From assembly GCF_964275005.1 (NCBI RefSeq), contig NC_092686.1, forward strand, positions 16,403,190 to 16,467,189: a stretch of DNA of 64,000 bases, in the 5' to 3' direction. The notes beneath the pieces are model-generated. The model was not told where the DNA came from. It ran no database searches and saw nothing but the letters and a program-made list of their open reading frames with translations. Origin of the DNA: Diadema setosum. Taxonomy: Eukaryota > Echinodermata > Echinoidea > Diadematoida > Diadematidae. Positions 16,136 to 29,100 of the stretch are shown in pieces; positions within the stretch are counted from its first letter, which is position 1; the number at the start of each line of letters is the position of its first letter. The position numbers and the translations under genes were made by a program.

Positions 16136-17875
16136 CTATTTCAACCCCAAGTGCATTTTTGTATTTTACTCATGTCTTTATTGTTGTATGTCTGACCTTC
16201 ATCCACAGCTTCATTATGAGCATCCACAAATCAAAAAGTGTTTTCAATCACACAACGGTTTTGTTCTCTTTCCTTTTAAATGGAAAACAGTGCAAGCAAG
16301 ATAAAACTTGGAAGGTTCTATAGACCCAGAAACATTGTGGCGTGAAACTTTGGTGAATTGCCACATGCATTCATTACATCGTGTTTCTTTTGTGTGATGT
16401 TCTGTAGAGAAGTGAGCGCTGTAATGAATACAACCACAACAGTGTTTTACATTTTCTCTTCCTACATCTAGAAAGGAAGATCAATGAGAGAGCCATAGAA
16501 AAATATGGAAGTACAATGTACATGTAAATGACTCCCATTTTAATTAGCTTCCTTTTATTTCTCAGTTTCACCAGCCCAGTTGTCTGAATTCAATGTTGCA
16601 AGCCTTTGATGAGGACAACTGATAGATTTATGTACCAAAAATGCTGCAACATTGCAGTTGGATAATGCAAACAAACATTTTTTCCAACTGTTTCCTGGTC
16701 TGTGATGGTGCGTTTAAGATGTGTAAATCTGCATATTTTACAAAACGGACACCACAATTGCACAAGAAGCATAAAGAATCATGTCACAATTGCCATAGTA
16801 CATGTATCAATGAGTCTAAAAAGATTGAAGTGCAACCGTGTTTAGTTATTGAATATTTCTATATCTACATGTACATCATACTTCAGAATTGACACGTGCT
16901 TTCAGGCACACTGACACGGAGCAAGAAGAATTTTTTATTTTATTTTATTTTTTTTTTTTTTTTTACTTGAGCTAGATGTTTCTTGGCACTCTTGACCCTA
17001 AAGGATGTGTCTTTGTGTGTGTTAGTGTTAATGTGTGTGTATACACATACTATGTTATACAGATATTGCATTTTTAGAGGTGTAATATAACACAACATCC
17101 CCGCGGGAATTGTATTTTCCCCAAGAGCTTATATTTTCCCAAAGCGTGCAGCACTAAAAGAAAATATTGTCTTTAGAGGAAAATATAAGTCCAAAGGGAC
17201 TGTCGAGTGTTATACATTGTATAACAAAGATAGACAAGGCAATATAAAAGATATGTCATATTGTTCAGATCTGGTGATGAATGTGTGACTTGAGATGTAA
17301 ACATAATTCGGGAAAACTCCAATATTAAGTTGAATAAATCTTTTAAAAGGTAAAGAGGAATGTCACTCCATGTCAAAGTTAACTCCAATTTAAATAATGG
17401 AGTAGAACCCACCTAATGTGGTAGCAGTTTTGTTAAAATCACACATATTGACAAAATAATATGAAAATTCAATATTTAATTTGTTTTGTGAAAACCGGTG
17501 GTCACAGCTCCACCATCGACCCAGAGATCATGAAGGTCTAGCGTGGAATATACACGCTTTATGACCTGAACAGCGCGAAAGTCTTCATAACGTCTCCCTT
17601 TTCCTTTCTATTAATTTTTAAGAGTTGCATTACAGCACAATATTACACAATATCATGTACTAAGTTACCAATGAATTATTTTCATCCGTTATCATTTACT
17701 AATTACTAATGATTACTTCTTATGGTTGGGTTAAAAGTTTGGATCAACAACATGATTTTTGATTTGTTGCTGTTCGTTTTTAACCAACCGGTAAGAGAGC
17801 CGTAAATCGATGACATCACCTGTCCTAACTTCAAACTTTTTCTGCGACTAATGTCACTGTTTGGTGAAAGACAAA

Positions 17876-18140
17876 TGGCAACGTTCATATTTTCGTGTCT
17901 AATTTCAAAGAAACTTCTGACCTTTTCTTGATTTTACTCGGTTATCAAAATTAAGGTAAACGTGGAGTGGTGCGTAATTTTGACCGCTGAAGACAGGAAA
18001 ACAAGACGAGTGGCAACGTTCATATTTTCTTGTCTGATTTCAAAGAAATTTCTGATCTTTTGTTGATTTTACGCAGCTGTCAAAGTTAATGTAAACGTTG
18101 AGCGGTGTTTTATTTGACCGTTGGCGACAGGAAAATATAC
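17876..18140 (+). repeat. Two-copy diverged tandem repeat, period about 135
   Basis: Both copies begin TGGCAACGTTCATATTTT (17876 and 18011) and share TTTCAAAGAAA, TTGATTTTAC, GTAAACGT and GACAGGAAAA. About 80% alike by eye. Confidence 0.8.
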
Positions 18141-18289
18141 ATTAGCTTTCTGGTAACTTCGGGGAAAAAATCGGCTTTCGAGGAAATTGAGGTTTACGCA
18201 TTGCTTGTTCGTACTTGCAGAATGGTTTATTGACTCTTGTTATAAAGAAGACCTCGAGATCTGCATAGGCAGTTTTCTTTCGTTTTATG

Positions 18290-18419
18290 GAAAATTCGCT
18301 ATAAACGAACAAACAATAAATATAGAGAGTGAATAATGTTTGCGCCCGATTTTTTTTCCTTCGTTGTAACAAAACCGGAATTTCGTTATAACTGTGTTTG
18401 TTATAACGGGAATGCACTG
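18290..18419 (-). mobile_element. Partial MITE of the GTGCACTCCCGTTATAAC family
   Basis: The right part reads TTTCGTTATAACTGTGTTTG and then TTATAACGGGAATGCACTG, matching the right ends of the copies at 58631 and 59753. The left terminal repeat is not recognisable. Confidence 0.65.
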
Positions 18420-18937
18420 CTTTCACTCATAAAAGATCGGGGGGGGGGGGGGGGTGAAAAGAGGAAATGCCACTTACTCACGAGGTCTCCATGACATGAA
18501 ATTTTCGGTTTTACAATTACAAACTGCACCGTCACACTCCCTTACTATCCGTGGTAAGTATATCAGTAGGACAGAGAAATGCTCAAAGTAGTAGTCCTCG
18601 GAATGTTCTGGGAAGAGGTGAGTTAATTTGCCAAGCCTGATATGTTCCTGTCACACATCCTGCATTAAAAACCAATTAGCGTCTGGATCGTGTTTATTCT
18701 AGAAATACTATGTGCAGTCTGTGGTATTGAGGTAGACAAAAAGGAAACCACTGACGGACTTCACGCGCGTTATACACTTCCTCGTCTGAAAGACGTGTGT
18801 ATATAGTAAATGGACGATGGATGTCCTGAAATATAGGGCTATTGTTTTATTCGTTTTCTCAAGCATGTTAGAAATAAATGCACATAAAGGAATCAAGAAG
18901 CAAACGTCCATCGAGCTGTACGAGAATACATCATGGT

Positions 18938-18972
18938 TGTGTGTGCTTGCGTGTGCTTGCGTGTGCTTGTGC
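18938..18972. repeat. Ten-base minisatellite, about three copies
   Basis: The unit GTGTGCTTGC is repeated about three times. Confidence 0.85.
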
Positions 18973-20469
18973 GTTTTTGTTTAAAAATACATGACGACGA
19001 TTTTGTTCTTGTCGGTGTTCTATATTATTTATGATTGATGTCGCATGATTGATGTCGTAAATTTTCATTACTGTGCTTGCCAAATTTAAATCTTTGTTTG
19101 CATGCCAACGAACTTTTAAACTAGTTCCAAATTCCCCTTTAACACCTGTATTTGATTCATGGCCGCTCGAATGTACCCGCCCCAAAAATTCAATGTTTCA
19201 CCTTGACAACGCCTTCTCTCGGTCGGCAAAAATAAACAGGCAAACGAATAAATTCGAATAATTCCGTTTTTTCATGGCCAAGGGCGTTTGAAATGTGATC
19301 CAATTGCCATCCCATTTACCACTGAAATGAACAGATGAAAGGTTTCGGAAATGCGACGGATTTGAATGGAGCGGTCCCGCTAGCCAGACCAAGAAATAAG
19401 CGAGGTGAAACAGATGGATATACACACCACGTCAGGTAATGATTTCAACAGCCGCGATTAATGTGGAAGTCTGACATTCTCATTTTCAGCGTACTATACC
19501 ATCGACTGGTTCTGCCGATGAACTACACATATCCTTCCTCTTTCAAAGAAGTTTTGCCAATAGAAACAATAGAAAATATGGTATGACACTAAATAATGGA
19601 GTGAAGTAAGATCGTTTTGGAATTATCCTACATTCACTGCGTTACGCCGCCTGTTGACTCCGTGTTTTGTTTTGTTTTGGTTTTTTGTTTTTGTTTTTTT
19701 TTTAAATTTCGTAATACTAGTAAGTCGTATTTCTTGTAAAAGTATTTGATTTAAATATATAAGGGGGTAAGCCCGAAATTATGTTATGGTCTATCATGAT
19801 AATAGACATAATGTTGCGAATATGAAAATAATTATATAATACATATAATTGACTTATTTTCATACCATTGAAGTAAAGTCATAACGACACGTTTGAAACT
19901 AGGAAGCTGTTGCGTTTGTAATATAAGTAACAAGCAAAGTAATCATTACAGTTAATGCAAAAGAAATAAAAAGTAAATAACCTGAAATAAGACTGCTGAA
20001 AGGGAAAATAGAATCCAACACAATTTGTTTGACGAGTAATGTGGACTGAAATCATTTCCGAAACAAGCCTGACGGTAACCCGCTGTTCCAGAACATTAAA
20101 GGTACTATTTACCTTTGGGAGCAGTGATTTTAAAGATGTTCAAGATATCACTTTGATGAATATGTGTAGGTCAGTTGTATCACAAAACATCCTACCATGT
20201 AAAATTTTTGTAATAAAGCCTAAATTATAAAGAGATATCTCTTCTTCTTTTTTTTCAATAAACCATTAAACTGCAGACGGTTTAGTTCACAAACATTCTT
20301 ATTATACTTATTGTTCACATTTTGTATATTCAACAATACTTAACATTGCTTATACTGATTCAAATTTTTAAATTGTTGTTTCAGTCCCTAACTCACATTT
20401 TAGAACTGTTTTGAAGCACTAAAGCTGAGTTTTTGTTTCATCTGCAAAAGGCAAATTATGCCTTTAAAG

Positions 20470-20505
20470 TGTGTGTGTGTGTGTGTTGGGGGGGGGGGGG
20501 GGGGG
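20470..20505. repeat. GT microsatellite running into an 18-base G-run
   Basis: GT dinucleotides end in TT and then an uninterrupted G-run at 20488-20505. Confidence 0.9.
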
Positions 20506-20833
20506 CTTCAACCGAAACTCTCTGACTGATTTCTCATCACTGGACATACTCCTGCAAGATCACATTGTTGAAATTGCCTTTATCTGCACAAGAATGTCAA
20601 CCGATCATTCAGTGCAGGGAGGTGGAAAGGCACCTCCCTGTTCAGTGGGGAGAAATATACTAGTAGCCAAACTCGGGTGTTCTATCTAGTATCGAAAAGT
20701 ACTTTTGTCGAGATAGTCAGAAGTGCTAAACAGATGGCAATTTCAATCTACCGACAGAGTTTCATGGGAATGTCAAGACTGTATTCTACATTTTTCCACG
20801 TTTTGATTAAGTGTCCCTCCACATGTCGCCGTC

Positions 20834-21010
20834 ACTTAAAGGGAAATAACATCCAAATATATATGTGTGGATTGAGTGAATGCACATCAGTGAAGTTTGA
20901 GGAAAATTTGACAATTCGTTCACGTTTAAAGCTTCGGTATTATACAACCGTTGCGGAATAAGATGACTTCAATTATTGTGATGTCACCATAGGACAACGA
21001 TATAAAGACA
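20834..21010 (+). mobile_element. Dispersed repeat, CAGTGAAGTTTGAGG family, copy 1
   Basis: It contains TTAAAGGGAAAT near the left end, ATCAGTGAAGTTTGAGG, and farther right AATAAGATGACTTCAATTAT with TGTGATGTCACCATAGG. The same ordered blocks occur at 31336-31830 and, reversed, at 40085-40256. Boundaries are approximate. Confidence 0.55.
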
Positions 21011-22379
21011 ATAGAAAGAGAATCCCCCATTTCATTATTTTCTTTTTTAATGAAAAGGACACATTCCTTAGACTTGTTACTGACATATGTTGAGGGTAAT
21101 ATTTTTTCCCTGCCTTCTGAAAGAGGTATATGATAAGCCAGTGCTGTTTCAATATGCTGGAAATTTGCGAATATGCTCAATTCTCTTTGTAGGCCCTATC
21201 ATTTTCTTCGTATCATTGTCTAATACATCACAAATTGTTGTAGTATTCTTATCTATAGTGATGGCGATACGAAAACTGTAAAAGTTTAAAAGTTTCGAAC
21301 GCCATTGTCAACTTTTCCACAAGCTTCACTGACGTGCTCTACCAGTATATCTCCATAATGCCTTCAATCCACATACATAATTTGGGTTCCATTCCCCTTA
21401 TAAAGGATGATGGGGGACTCACTAACATCTTGCAATGCGTTTGGATTAAGGGTTTTGTATAAGAAGCTTAATGATTGATATATTTTAGCTTTCCTGAAAC
21501 TGAAATGAAATGAGCAATAAAATATCATATTTCCTAATTTCTTGATAGATCTTCTACTAAGGTCCCAATTCTTTTATCGTTGATTTGCGTTCATTATACA
21601 CCACAGAAAAGTGCAATGATATATCCATATAAATTCATTTGAAATGAATTGAAAATTGAAAAAAAAAAAATCCTTGCGCCCATGCACCGTCGATATTTCT
21701 TAGTTTTCACCGTTCCACGCAAAACTTTTTTCAGCAATGTGGGTATTTCTTCACTAAGTTCACAAATATATACAACATCATGATACAAGCATAAACAACG
21801 TCACTTGTCTCGAGAAGTGTCTTGAGAAGATGAAATCTGCGTGCAGTGCTATAAGGCTAACCCCTTCCCTGGGTCTTTCTATGTAGTCTTGCTCTTTTCT
21901 CTTCAAACGTCATATAATCACCTTGAAGTTATGGGCAGTGATCCAAGAAACCCTCATGGGAGAATTGAATCTCCGCTTTTGTTTACCGTTACCTGCCAAA
22001 TGAAATGATCGTTTCTTGTAATGATAGCTAAGAGTAAAGGCGGGAGGGGAAGCGGCGCGTCTGAAAGAATAGGAAATTATGTGGATAATGTTGTGCTATA
22101 ATAAAGGTTGTGTCACCCTACGAGTCAGGATGTAAGTCGCAAAGCTTTTTATCGCTTCTATCATCTCGGCTCCTTTTTCTTCTCAAGTTCTCCTTCCACC
22201 ACGCCCCCGTCTCTCTCATTCTCGAGTCCTTGATGTACTCAATGAGTAGCAATCCTAGGATTTAGGGGCCATCACTGAGTTACTGTGAGGATAAATAGAG
22301 AGTAAAACGCGTCGAATTTTGTTACATTTTCAAGTTGATATACTAAACGTGATATGACAACAGCCATCCGATGACTGCT

Positions 22380-23085
22380 CTCATTCACACCCGTCTATCA
22401 AGGTCTAGGGTCACCGCGGTGATGTTTTAGTTTACATTACGAGCGTTCCAGGGTTTGGGCACGAGCCCCAATGTCACCGCCTCCACTCAAGCTGGAAGCA
22501 GGTTGACGGAAGCAATTTCCTCGAATCGCCATCCTTGGCAAAGAAAACGACCAATGGTGTCTCTAGCCTCCTCACCTTGCCCACGCGCGCGGAAACCTCA
22601 CGCGAGTGGAAGTTTGTGAGACCATTAGTTGCGAGGAAATCTACAATGCGATGTGGCCTCATTTAAATTTATCTGCTAGGTCCAACATCCTCCTCTTCGG
22701 GATTTCACAATAACTGTCGTCACTTTAGCTTTTGAGATAGTATGTTATCAGAGTTGGAGTATACTATCCCCACTCTCGGTCTCTGGCTGGTGTAAATCCG
22801 GTTTTTGTTTGCGGACAGAGAAAGATCTGAGCGATCGTGTTTCGTTTGAGCTCATCCATTGTTTATCAGCGACGGATATTCAGTAGTCGGACAAAAAGCT
22901 GTTCGTAACTTTGCTGGCTCAGTGCGTTGAAGTTGAGATGGTGTATAGACTGGCGAATTCTTACCCCTCTCATATTGCCATTGGGTCCTAACTGGGCAAC
23001 TAGCAGGATTTATATCAAACAAGAAAGAACAAAGTTGAGAGACTAGTTTGTGTCGCCCATTTCTCTGCTCAAGATTGTGTTCAAA
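22380..23085 (+). promoter_or_regulatory. Candidate fibulin-1 promoter / 5' UTR region
   Basis: CpG dinucleotides cluster between about 22380 and 22680 (for example CACGCGCGCGG), against a CpG-poor background, some 400-700 bases before the fibulin start codon. No TATA box is obvious. Transcription start and any non-coding first exon cannot be placed from sequence alone. Confidence 0.35.
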
Positions 23086-23134
23086 ATGAGGATTCTGTCA
23101 CTTTTGATTTGCATCACGTGGAGTTGTTGCCATG
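23086..23134 (+). CDS. FBLN1: Fibulin-1 exon 1: start codon and signal peptide
   Basis: It encodes MRILSLLICITWSCCH and the first base of a Gly codon; the donor is CATG|GTAAGT. A basic residue followed by a hydrophobic core of about ten residues is a typical signal peptide, likely cut near CCHG-A. The ATG is in a good context (TCAAAATGA). The joined phase-1 reading continues into exon 2 as GALLDIISDCC. Confidence 0.85.
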
Positions 23135-26100
23135 GTAAGTAACTTTCCGAACGTGTGCGAAATTTCGGACTCTTCTGATTATGAATGCCCTGCGTGATTG
23201 TCCGCTCAGTCAGGTTGCACGATCAGTTTCGAGTGCATTTGTGTGGAGTTTTAATTTAGAAATATATTACGGTCATATAACGCACTGTCTATATTACATA
23301 GTCGCAGGCCTATGTTGCTGTTCGACTCATGTTGAAAGAGTATTAGGCAATTTGCAGGTGTTTATGTGTGTGTGTGTGTGTGTGTCTGTCTGTATTGTAT
23401 TATTTTGTAATTTGTAATAAACTAATTTGTATATTGTTTATGTGAATAAAAAGGAAAAATAAAAGATTGACAAAAAAAAAAATGAGTGTGTGTGTGTGTG
23501 TGTGTTTGTGTGTATGGAAAGCTCAAGTAAACATTTTTCATTCCCATGCGTATGCAGTGCAGTAAAAGTAAAATATTTTGATACATGAAATCAAACATAA
23601 CCAGTTTGGTGAGGTATATTAAAGTCACAGTAAACAACACAACCAGTGGTTGGAGCAGAAACATTTAATCACTGTTTTAAGAATCTATAATTTTCATAAA
23701 CATGAAGTAAAATCTAATACCTTGGCCCCCGGGAGTATCACTGTAAATATCAGCTTGAATAACAAAGTGTATTTGATTGACGTTTTTTATTCTCGTATAA
23801 GTTCATAAATGTCTTACCATAGACTGTTGAGGTTCAACTGTACACTGTAGATGGTCCTGAAGTTCTTGTACTAGAGAATTAAATGATGGATGTGTTTGCT
23901 CTTACTAAATGTAAATTACATTGAAAGAAATATGTGTGTGATTTTTTTGGTATAAGTGACCAGTATAAATGTGAAAATATCTATCTTTATGTAGGATATG
24001 AGATGTTGTTAGCAGAGATGGTAACTTGTCTTTTTGTAGGGCTCAGCTTCATCTTTGGATGTGGATTGATAAATTAGGCATTGGTTACATCACATGAGAC
24101 CAGAATTTAAGCTATGATTTTTAAAAGTTGGAGTACCACCCTTACTGGATGAGAAGACTACAATGTACTTTTTAACAATTCATGAGGTGAAGGTACAATA
24201 TAGTAATGTAGGACAATGATATGAAGATATATGAAGGGAATTAGACATATTTTCATTTTTCTAGCATAACGAAAGAACACATACCTCTGGCAGCATACAG
24301 GGGGAACAACAAAACCCTTAAGATATGCAGTAGGGAACCAGTGGAAGGAATAGTAATTTTTATGCCTCCGCCACGAAGTGGTGCCGGAGGCATTATGTTT
24401 TCGGGTTGTCCGTCCGTCCGTCCGTCCGTCCTTCCGTCCGTCCGTCCGTCCTTCCGTCCTTCCGTCCGTCCATAATGAATTTTGTGGACAAGGTAACTAT
24501 CAAAACCTGTTGAGGTATCCTAATGAAACTTGGCGTGTATGTGTATTAGGGGGTGAAGTTGTGCCTATCAACTTTTGGGTGCACATGCTCAAGGTCAAAG
24601 GTCAAAAGGTCAAGGTCAAATACATAAAATTTCATTATTTCCACCATATCTATTGAATGCCTGAAGATATTTTCTTGAAACTTAGTGTATACATGTATTA
24701 CCCAATTAAGATTCTCTGGTGAAAGTTTGCGTCATGAGGTCAAAGGTCAAAGGTCAAAAGGTCAGGGTCAAATACATGAAATTTCACTATTTTCGCCATA
24801 TCTATTGAATGCCTGAAGATATTTTCTTGAAACTTAGTGTATACATGTATTACCCAATTAAGATTCTCTGGTGAAAGTTTGGGTCATGAGGTCAAAGGTC
24901 AAAGGTCAAAGGTCAAAAGGTCAAGTAAAAATATCAAAACTTCTTTTTTTTCTCTGTGCCTTGGAAAATTGTTCAAGGTATCTTCATGGAACATAGTATA
25001 TACATGTACTGACTGGAAGTGATTATCTAGAGAATGTAGGGTTCCTGGGGTCAAAGGTCAGGGGTCAAAGGTCAAGTGCAACACTTCAAAATTTTACTAT
25101 TTCCCTCATATTTATGCAATGCCAGCAGGGTTATTATTTTTTTACACTTGGTGTATGCATGTGTAACCTAATAGAAATTCTCTGGAAAGTTTTTTTTCTT
25201 CTTTTTTTGCCTCAAAGGTCAAAAGGTCAAAGATCAAGTGAAAGTGCTGAACTAACTTTTTCCTCCATATCTCGAAGTGGCTCAAGTTATCTTGAAACTT
25301 AGTACATATTATGCATGTTCTACCTGAAAGTGATTATCTTATGAATTTTAGGGTCAAGGGCCAGATGAAAATGGTAACAATTTATTATTCAATTCAGAAA
25401 TTGCACTTTTTCTCCACACCTGTACCTTGAAAATTACTCAATGCCTAAATGTATGAATGGGTCAAAGTCAAGTTAAAGTCCTTAAATCCCTAGATACATG
25501 CTCTCCTATTCATCCAATTAAACCTAGGTCAAGGAAGGTGAACATTCAACACATTTGTGACAAACTTGTCATTTCAATATTTTGCCAATTTTGTGAAAAT
25601 GTAATCACACATTGTCCACATGTACTATCTAGACCTATTGGGAAAATCATGCATTATGGCGGAGGCATACCAGTCGCCAAAGCGACATTTCTAGTTTTAC
25701 ATTTAAAAAGATGAACATTAATTTTTTTTTTTTAAGTTCTTAAGTTTTGGACAGAATGAGATTTTGTGATTTTGTATTTTAGCCACACATGTACACAAAA
25801 CACATCTCTAAGTCATTATATTTGGCTGAGAGGCGATACAAAAGTGAGAATTGCATCCCTGCTTCCTGCAAAATCTTTATCGAACTTACATTTTCATCTC
25901 CCCAGCTCCACTCAGGCTTATCACTCACGATAGTGTGCAATCTGTGGAATAAAATTGTTATTCTTGACTTTTGACTCTTTCGTTTCCTTAAATATTGCTG
26001 CATATGGGATTGTCAAGTGTGTGTACTGTTTCTACACCAAATCATTGCTATGAGTCATGGCAGATGAATGGTGATTGATCCAGCATTGTTTCATACCTTG

Positions 26101-29100
26101 ACTTTCAGAAAACCTGCCACATTAATTTAAAGGTAAAATCACATATTTGTCAAACTTTTTTTTAGGATCACATTTATTTCATTCATTCATCAAAAGGAAT
26201 GGACATATCCCAGCTCCATTCCTTGTTCAAGGTGACTTTAGAATAAACAGGGTGAAATCAGACAAACAGAATGAAGAAGATTTCTTTCTTCTCAAAATCG
26301 TATGGAAGATAAAGGCACTGTTCCTTGTAAGTTTTATATGTTTTCATGAAACAGTATACTTAGTTGTAATCTCACATAAAATTAGGTGATTATTTCATTA
26401 CTGCACAATTTTTCCTATTCATCTGCACACTGGTCTTTTACTATGACTAAATTTCATTTTCAATGGAATAGATGAAAAATATGACCTGTCACTTCAAATT
26501 GTTTTTGTAGTGTAAAAGCAATAAAGAGAGAAGAGCATGTACAGTCAATCTTGCCTAAGTCGAATCTATTTGGACTGAAGAAATAGCTTTTGACTTAGAG
26601 AAAATTAGACTCATGAGGGATTAAAATCAGCAGAATATAAAGAGAAGAGGACTTGAAAAGACCCGCGACTTAGGCGATTAGGCGACTTATGCGAGGTCGA
26701 CTTAAGCAAGGTTGACTGTACTTGCTATGTTGTCAATCAAATATTTCTTTCAGAATATTTCTAAGCATGAACAAATGGGAGATTTGTGAGGAGATGACAT
26801 CATTCCCTTGCATCATTTGAATATGAGTGGATGCAACCAATATATGTATTTTTTTTTTATTCTGGGAAAATGAATGAAAATTAAAAATCCCATACAGTGT
26901 AACTTGATTATTATTTTTTTGTTCAGGTTTTGCAGAAATTTAGCTTCATTTATTTGATTTCACGTTAATGACTAACGTTTCTGTGGAATATGAAGGGACA
27001 TTATTATTGAATTGAATTTAATTGAATGATTACACATTCAATGAAGGTAAACAACAGTTGATGTTGATACATACAGTTAGAAGCAAGTAACCTTAAGTGA
27101 TAACATCTTTCATTTATTTCAGGAATGCGAATGAATTTACATTTGTCCTTCTCAAAACTCTAATAGTAGCTCGTCAGCTACCTAGCAAAGAAGGGATTTT
27201 TCCTTTATGTCTCATAGAGGCTGGTACATTGTAGGCCATCTGAATAAAAATCAGGAAGTCCAGTAGTGTGCATGGTGACAAGCAGTGAGCTGGTTTCTGC
27301 AAGGACTCGATCACAGTTGAGATCAAGAGAAAGCAAAAAGGAGGCCAACATGTCAAAGATTCAAAAGTTTTTACTCATTTTATTTTCTTAGAGATGAATA
27401 GTTGTATTCATGACAAAGTCAGAATTGAGGGAAAAAAAACAGTAGTGATGTAGATGGATAAACTGATGTGAAAATACATTTAGATCTTTTATAAGTAAAT
27501 TGTTATGCACAGTAATTGCAGGAAATGCATTGAAATGCAAACATATATATGTTTGCAAGATATATCTTTTTATTTGTTCATAACTTAAGATATTGTTCTT
27601 TTCAATTTTGCATTAATGCACATATGTTTCACGTCCTACCTGATGACCCTGACACATTTTAGGTTTGTTTGCCTTGTTCTCATAGTAACATGTTACCTTT
27701 GATTATTGTGACGCGAGGCGCATTTTGTCAGCTAAATGATTCCATTAACATTGACAGAATGTATTTTTAGGTATGTTGGTGGTAATTTCCGTCAAAAAGT
27801 CAATGACATTCTACAAAAGTGTAGTTATTCAGTGCAGCATTGAGTGTGGTCATCATATTACCATACACCAAGCCCTTTTTGCATGTCACGTACGTGCTAT
27901 AGATCATTCAGACTGATAGAGTTTGTGGGGAATAATGAAAATGTATATGTTTGTGAATGATAAACCATTGTTGAACTACAATAGAGCGAGTGAAGTGATG
28001 ATTTTGTTTCCAGCAATCAAATGGCATAGATCTGCACACAGCTAATATGTCCACCAGCTTGCAAGAATGCAATAATGTACATTTGGTCTGTCTTTCCCCA
28101 AACCCATACCATTAACCATAATCAGCCCAGTGCTGTTCTCCTGTGTTGTTTTAGTGATCAAACAGGATTTCCTTTCGTCTGTAATCTCTTTGTGGCTGCT
28201 CTGATCCACGTTTCTTGTCAGATTACAATTTCCTCAAGATATGAGAGATGATTGCCAGCGGAACACCATTTCTACCAGTCACTGGATCCAACTCTCAGAC
28301 TCGTTAGAAAAGCTCTGGTAGCATACAAATTTACAACATTACCTACATATGTTTTCATGATGCCCTTGAATGACATCCATGATTAATAGCTTTGATTGCA
28401 AAAAAAAAAAAATGCCCCTTAACTCCGCTCTCGTTCACATGGTGCTTGTCATTGATGATTATATAAGCCTTGTAGTTTTGATCAAATACCCCTTGATGAT
28501 AAAATCCGGAAGTTTATAGTGCATACAATGACCCCTGCGCACTTTGAGCATTTACAATTGTATGTATTTATTAAAGCTTTTGGGTAAAATCATCCCTGTT
28601 TTGCTGTGTTCTAACAGACTTAGAGCACAGTACTTACTGCACACAATTCGAAGACGATCATTATGTAATCGCTGGCAAACAATTAGAGATGTTCATTTAC
28701 TGGATAATGTAATGTCCGCAGGGGTCCAGCATGCTGATAGATGTGTTCACATGGGCCTGTCACTATGACACTCCTGTGTACGTGCTTGTATCATCTAGTT
28801 ATTCATGTCTTCCTGCACCTGCAAGAAATCTTGTGGTTTAGGAACATGGATAAGAACCTTCAAAGATAATCACTACAATCACAGTCAGGGTGTTAAGCTG
28901 CAAAAAAAAAAATTATACTAGAAGAGTATAGCTATACCAAAACGATAGGCCTATAGCTGTATGATGAATTTATATTCTGAATGCTGACTAACAAAACGAC
29001 ATATAGCAAAACGACGGTCAGAGCATCGTTTTGAACTAGAACTCGATACGAATCAGCATTCTATTGTGTCCATTGTGCGTTTGAACATATGGCGACCATA

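Larger units (their letters stand above)
16136..22379. other. Spacer between SMC1 and fibulin-1
   Basis: No gene is recognised on either strand; I looked for a RIB43A-type (RIBC) gene because it neighbours SMC1 paralogues in human, and found none. The stretch holds a poly-T region at 16930-16964, an inverted repeat CTTATATTTTCC/GGAAAATATAAG around 17133-17195 (possible MITE), a two-copy tandem repeat at 17876, a MITE fragment at 18290, G-runs at 18439-18454 and 20488-20505, and a repeat-family member at 20834. Confidence 0.6.

Noticed and set aside
16136..22379. A RIB43A-type (RIBC) gene expected beside SMC1 from human gene order
   Set aside because: Neither strand shows a coiled-coil-rich RIBC-like exon; open frames are short and uninformative.
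24500..25250. Regular repeats with spacers resembling a CRISPR array
   Set aside because: The unit is about 152 bases and degenerate, spacers are not unique, and the context is animal intronic DNA; it is a satellite within a mobile element.
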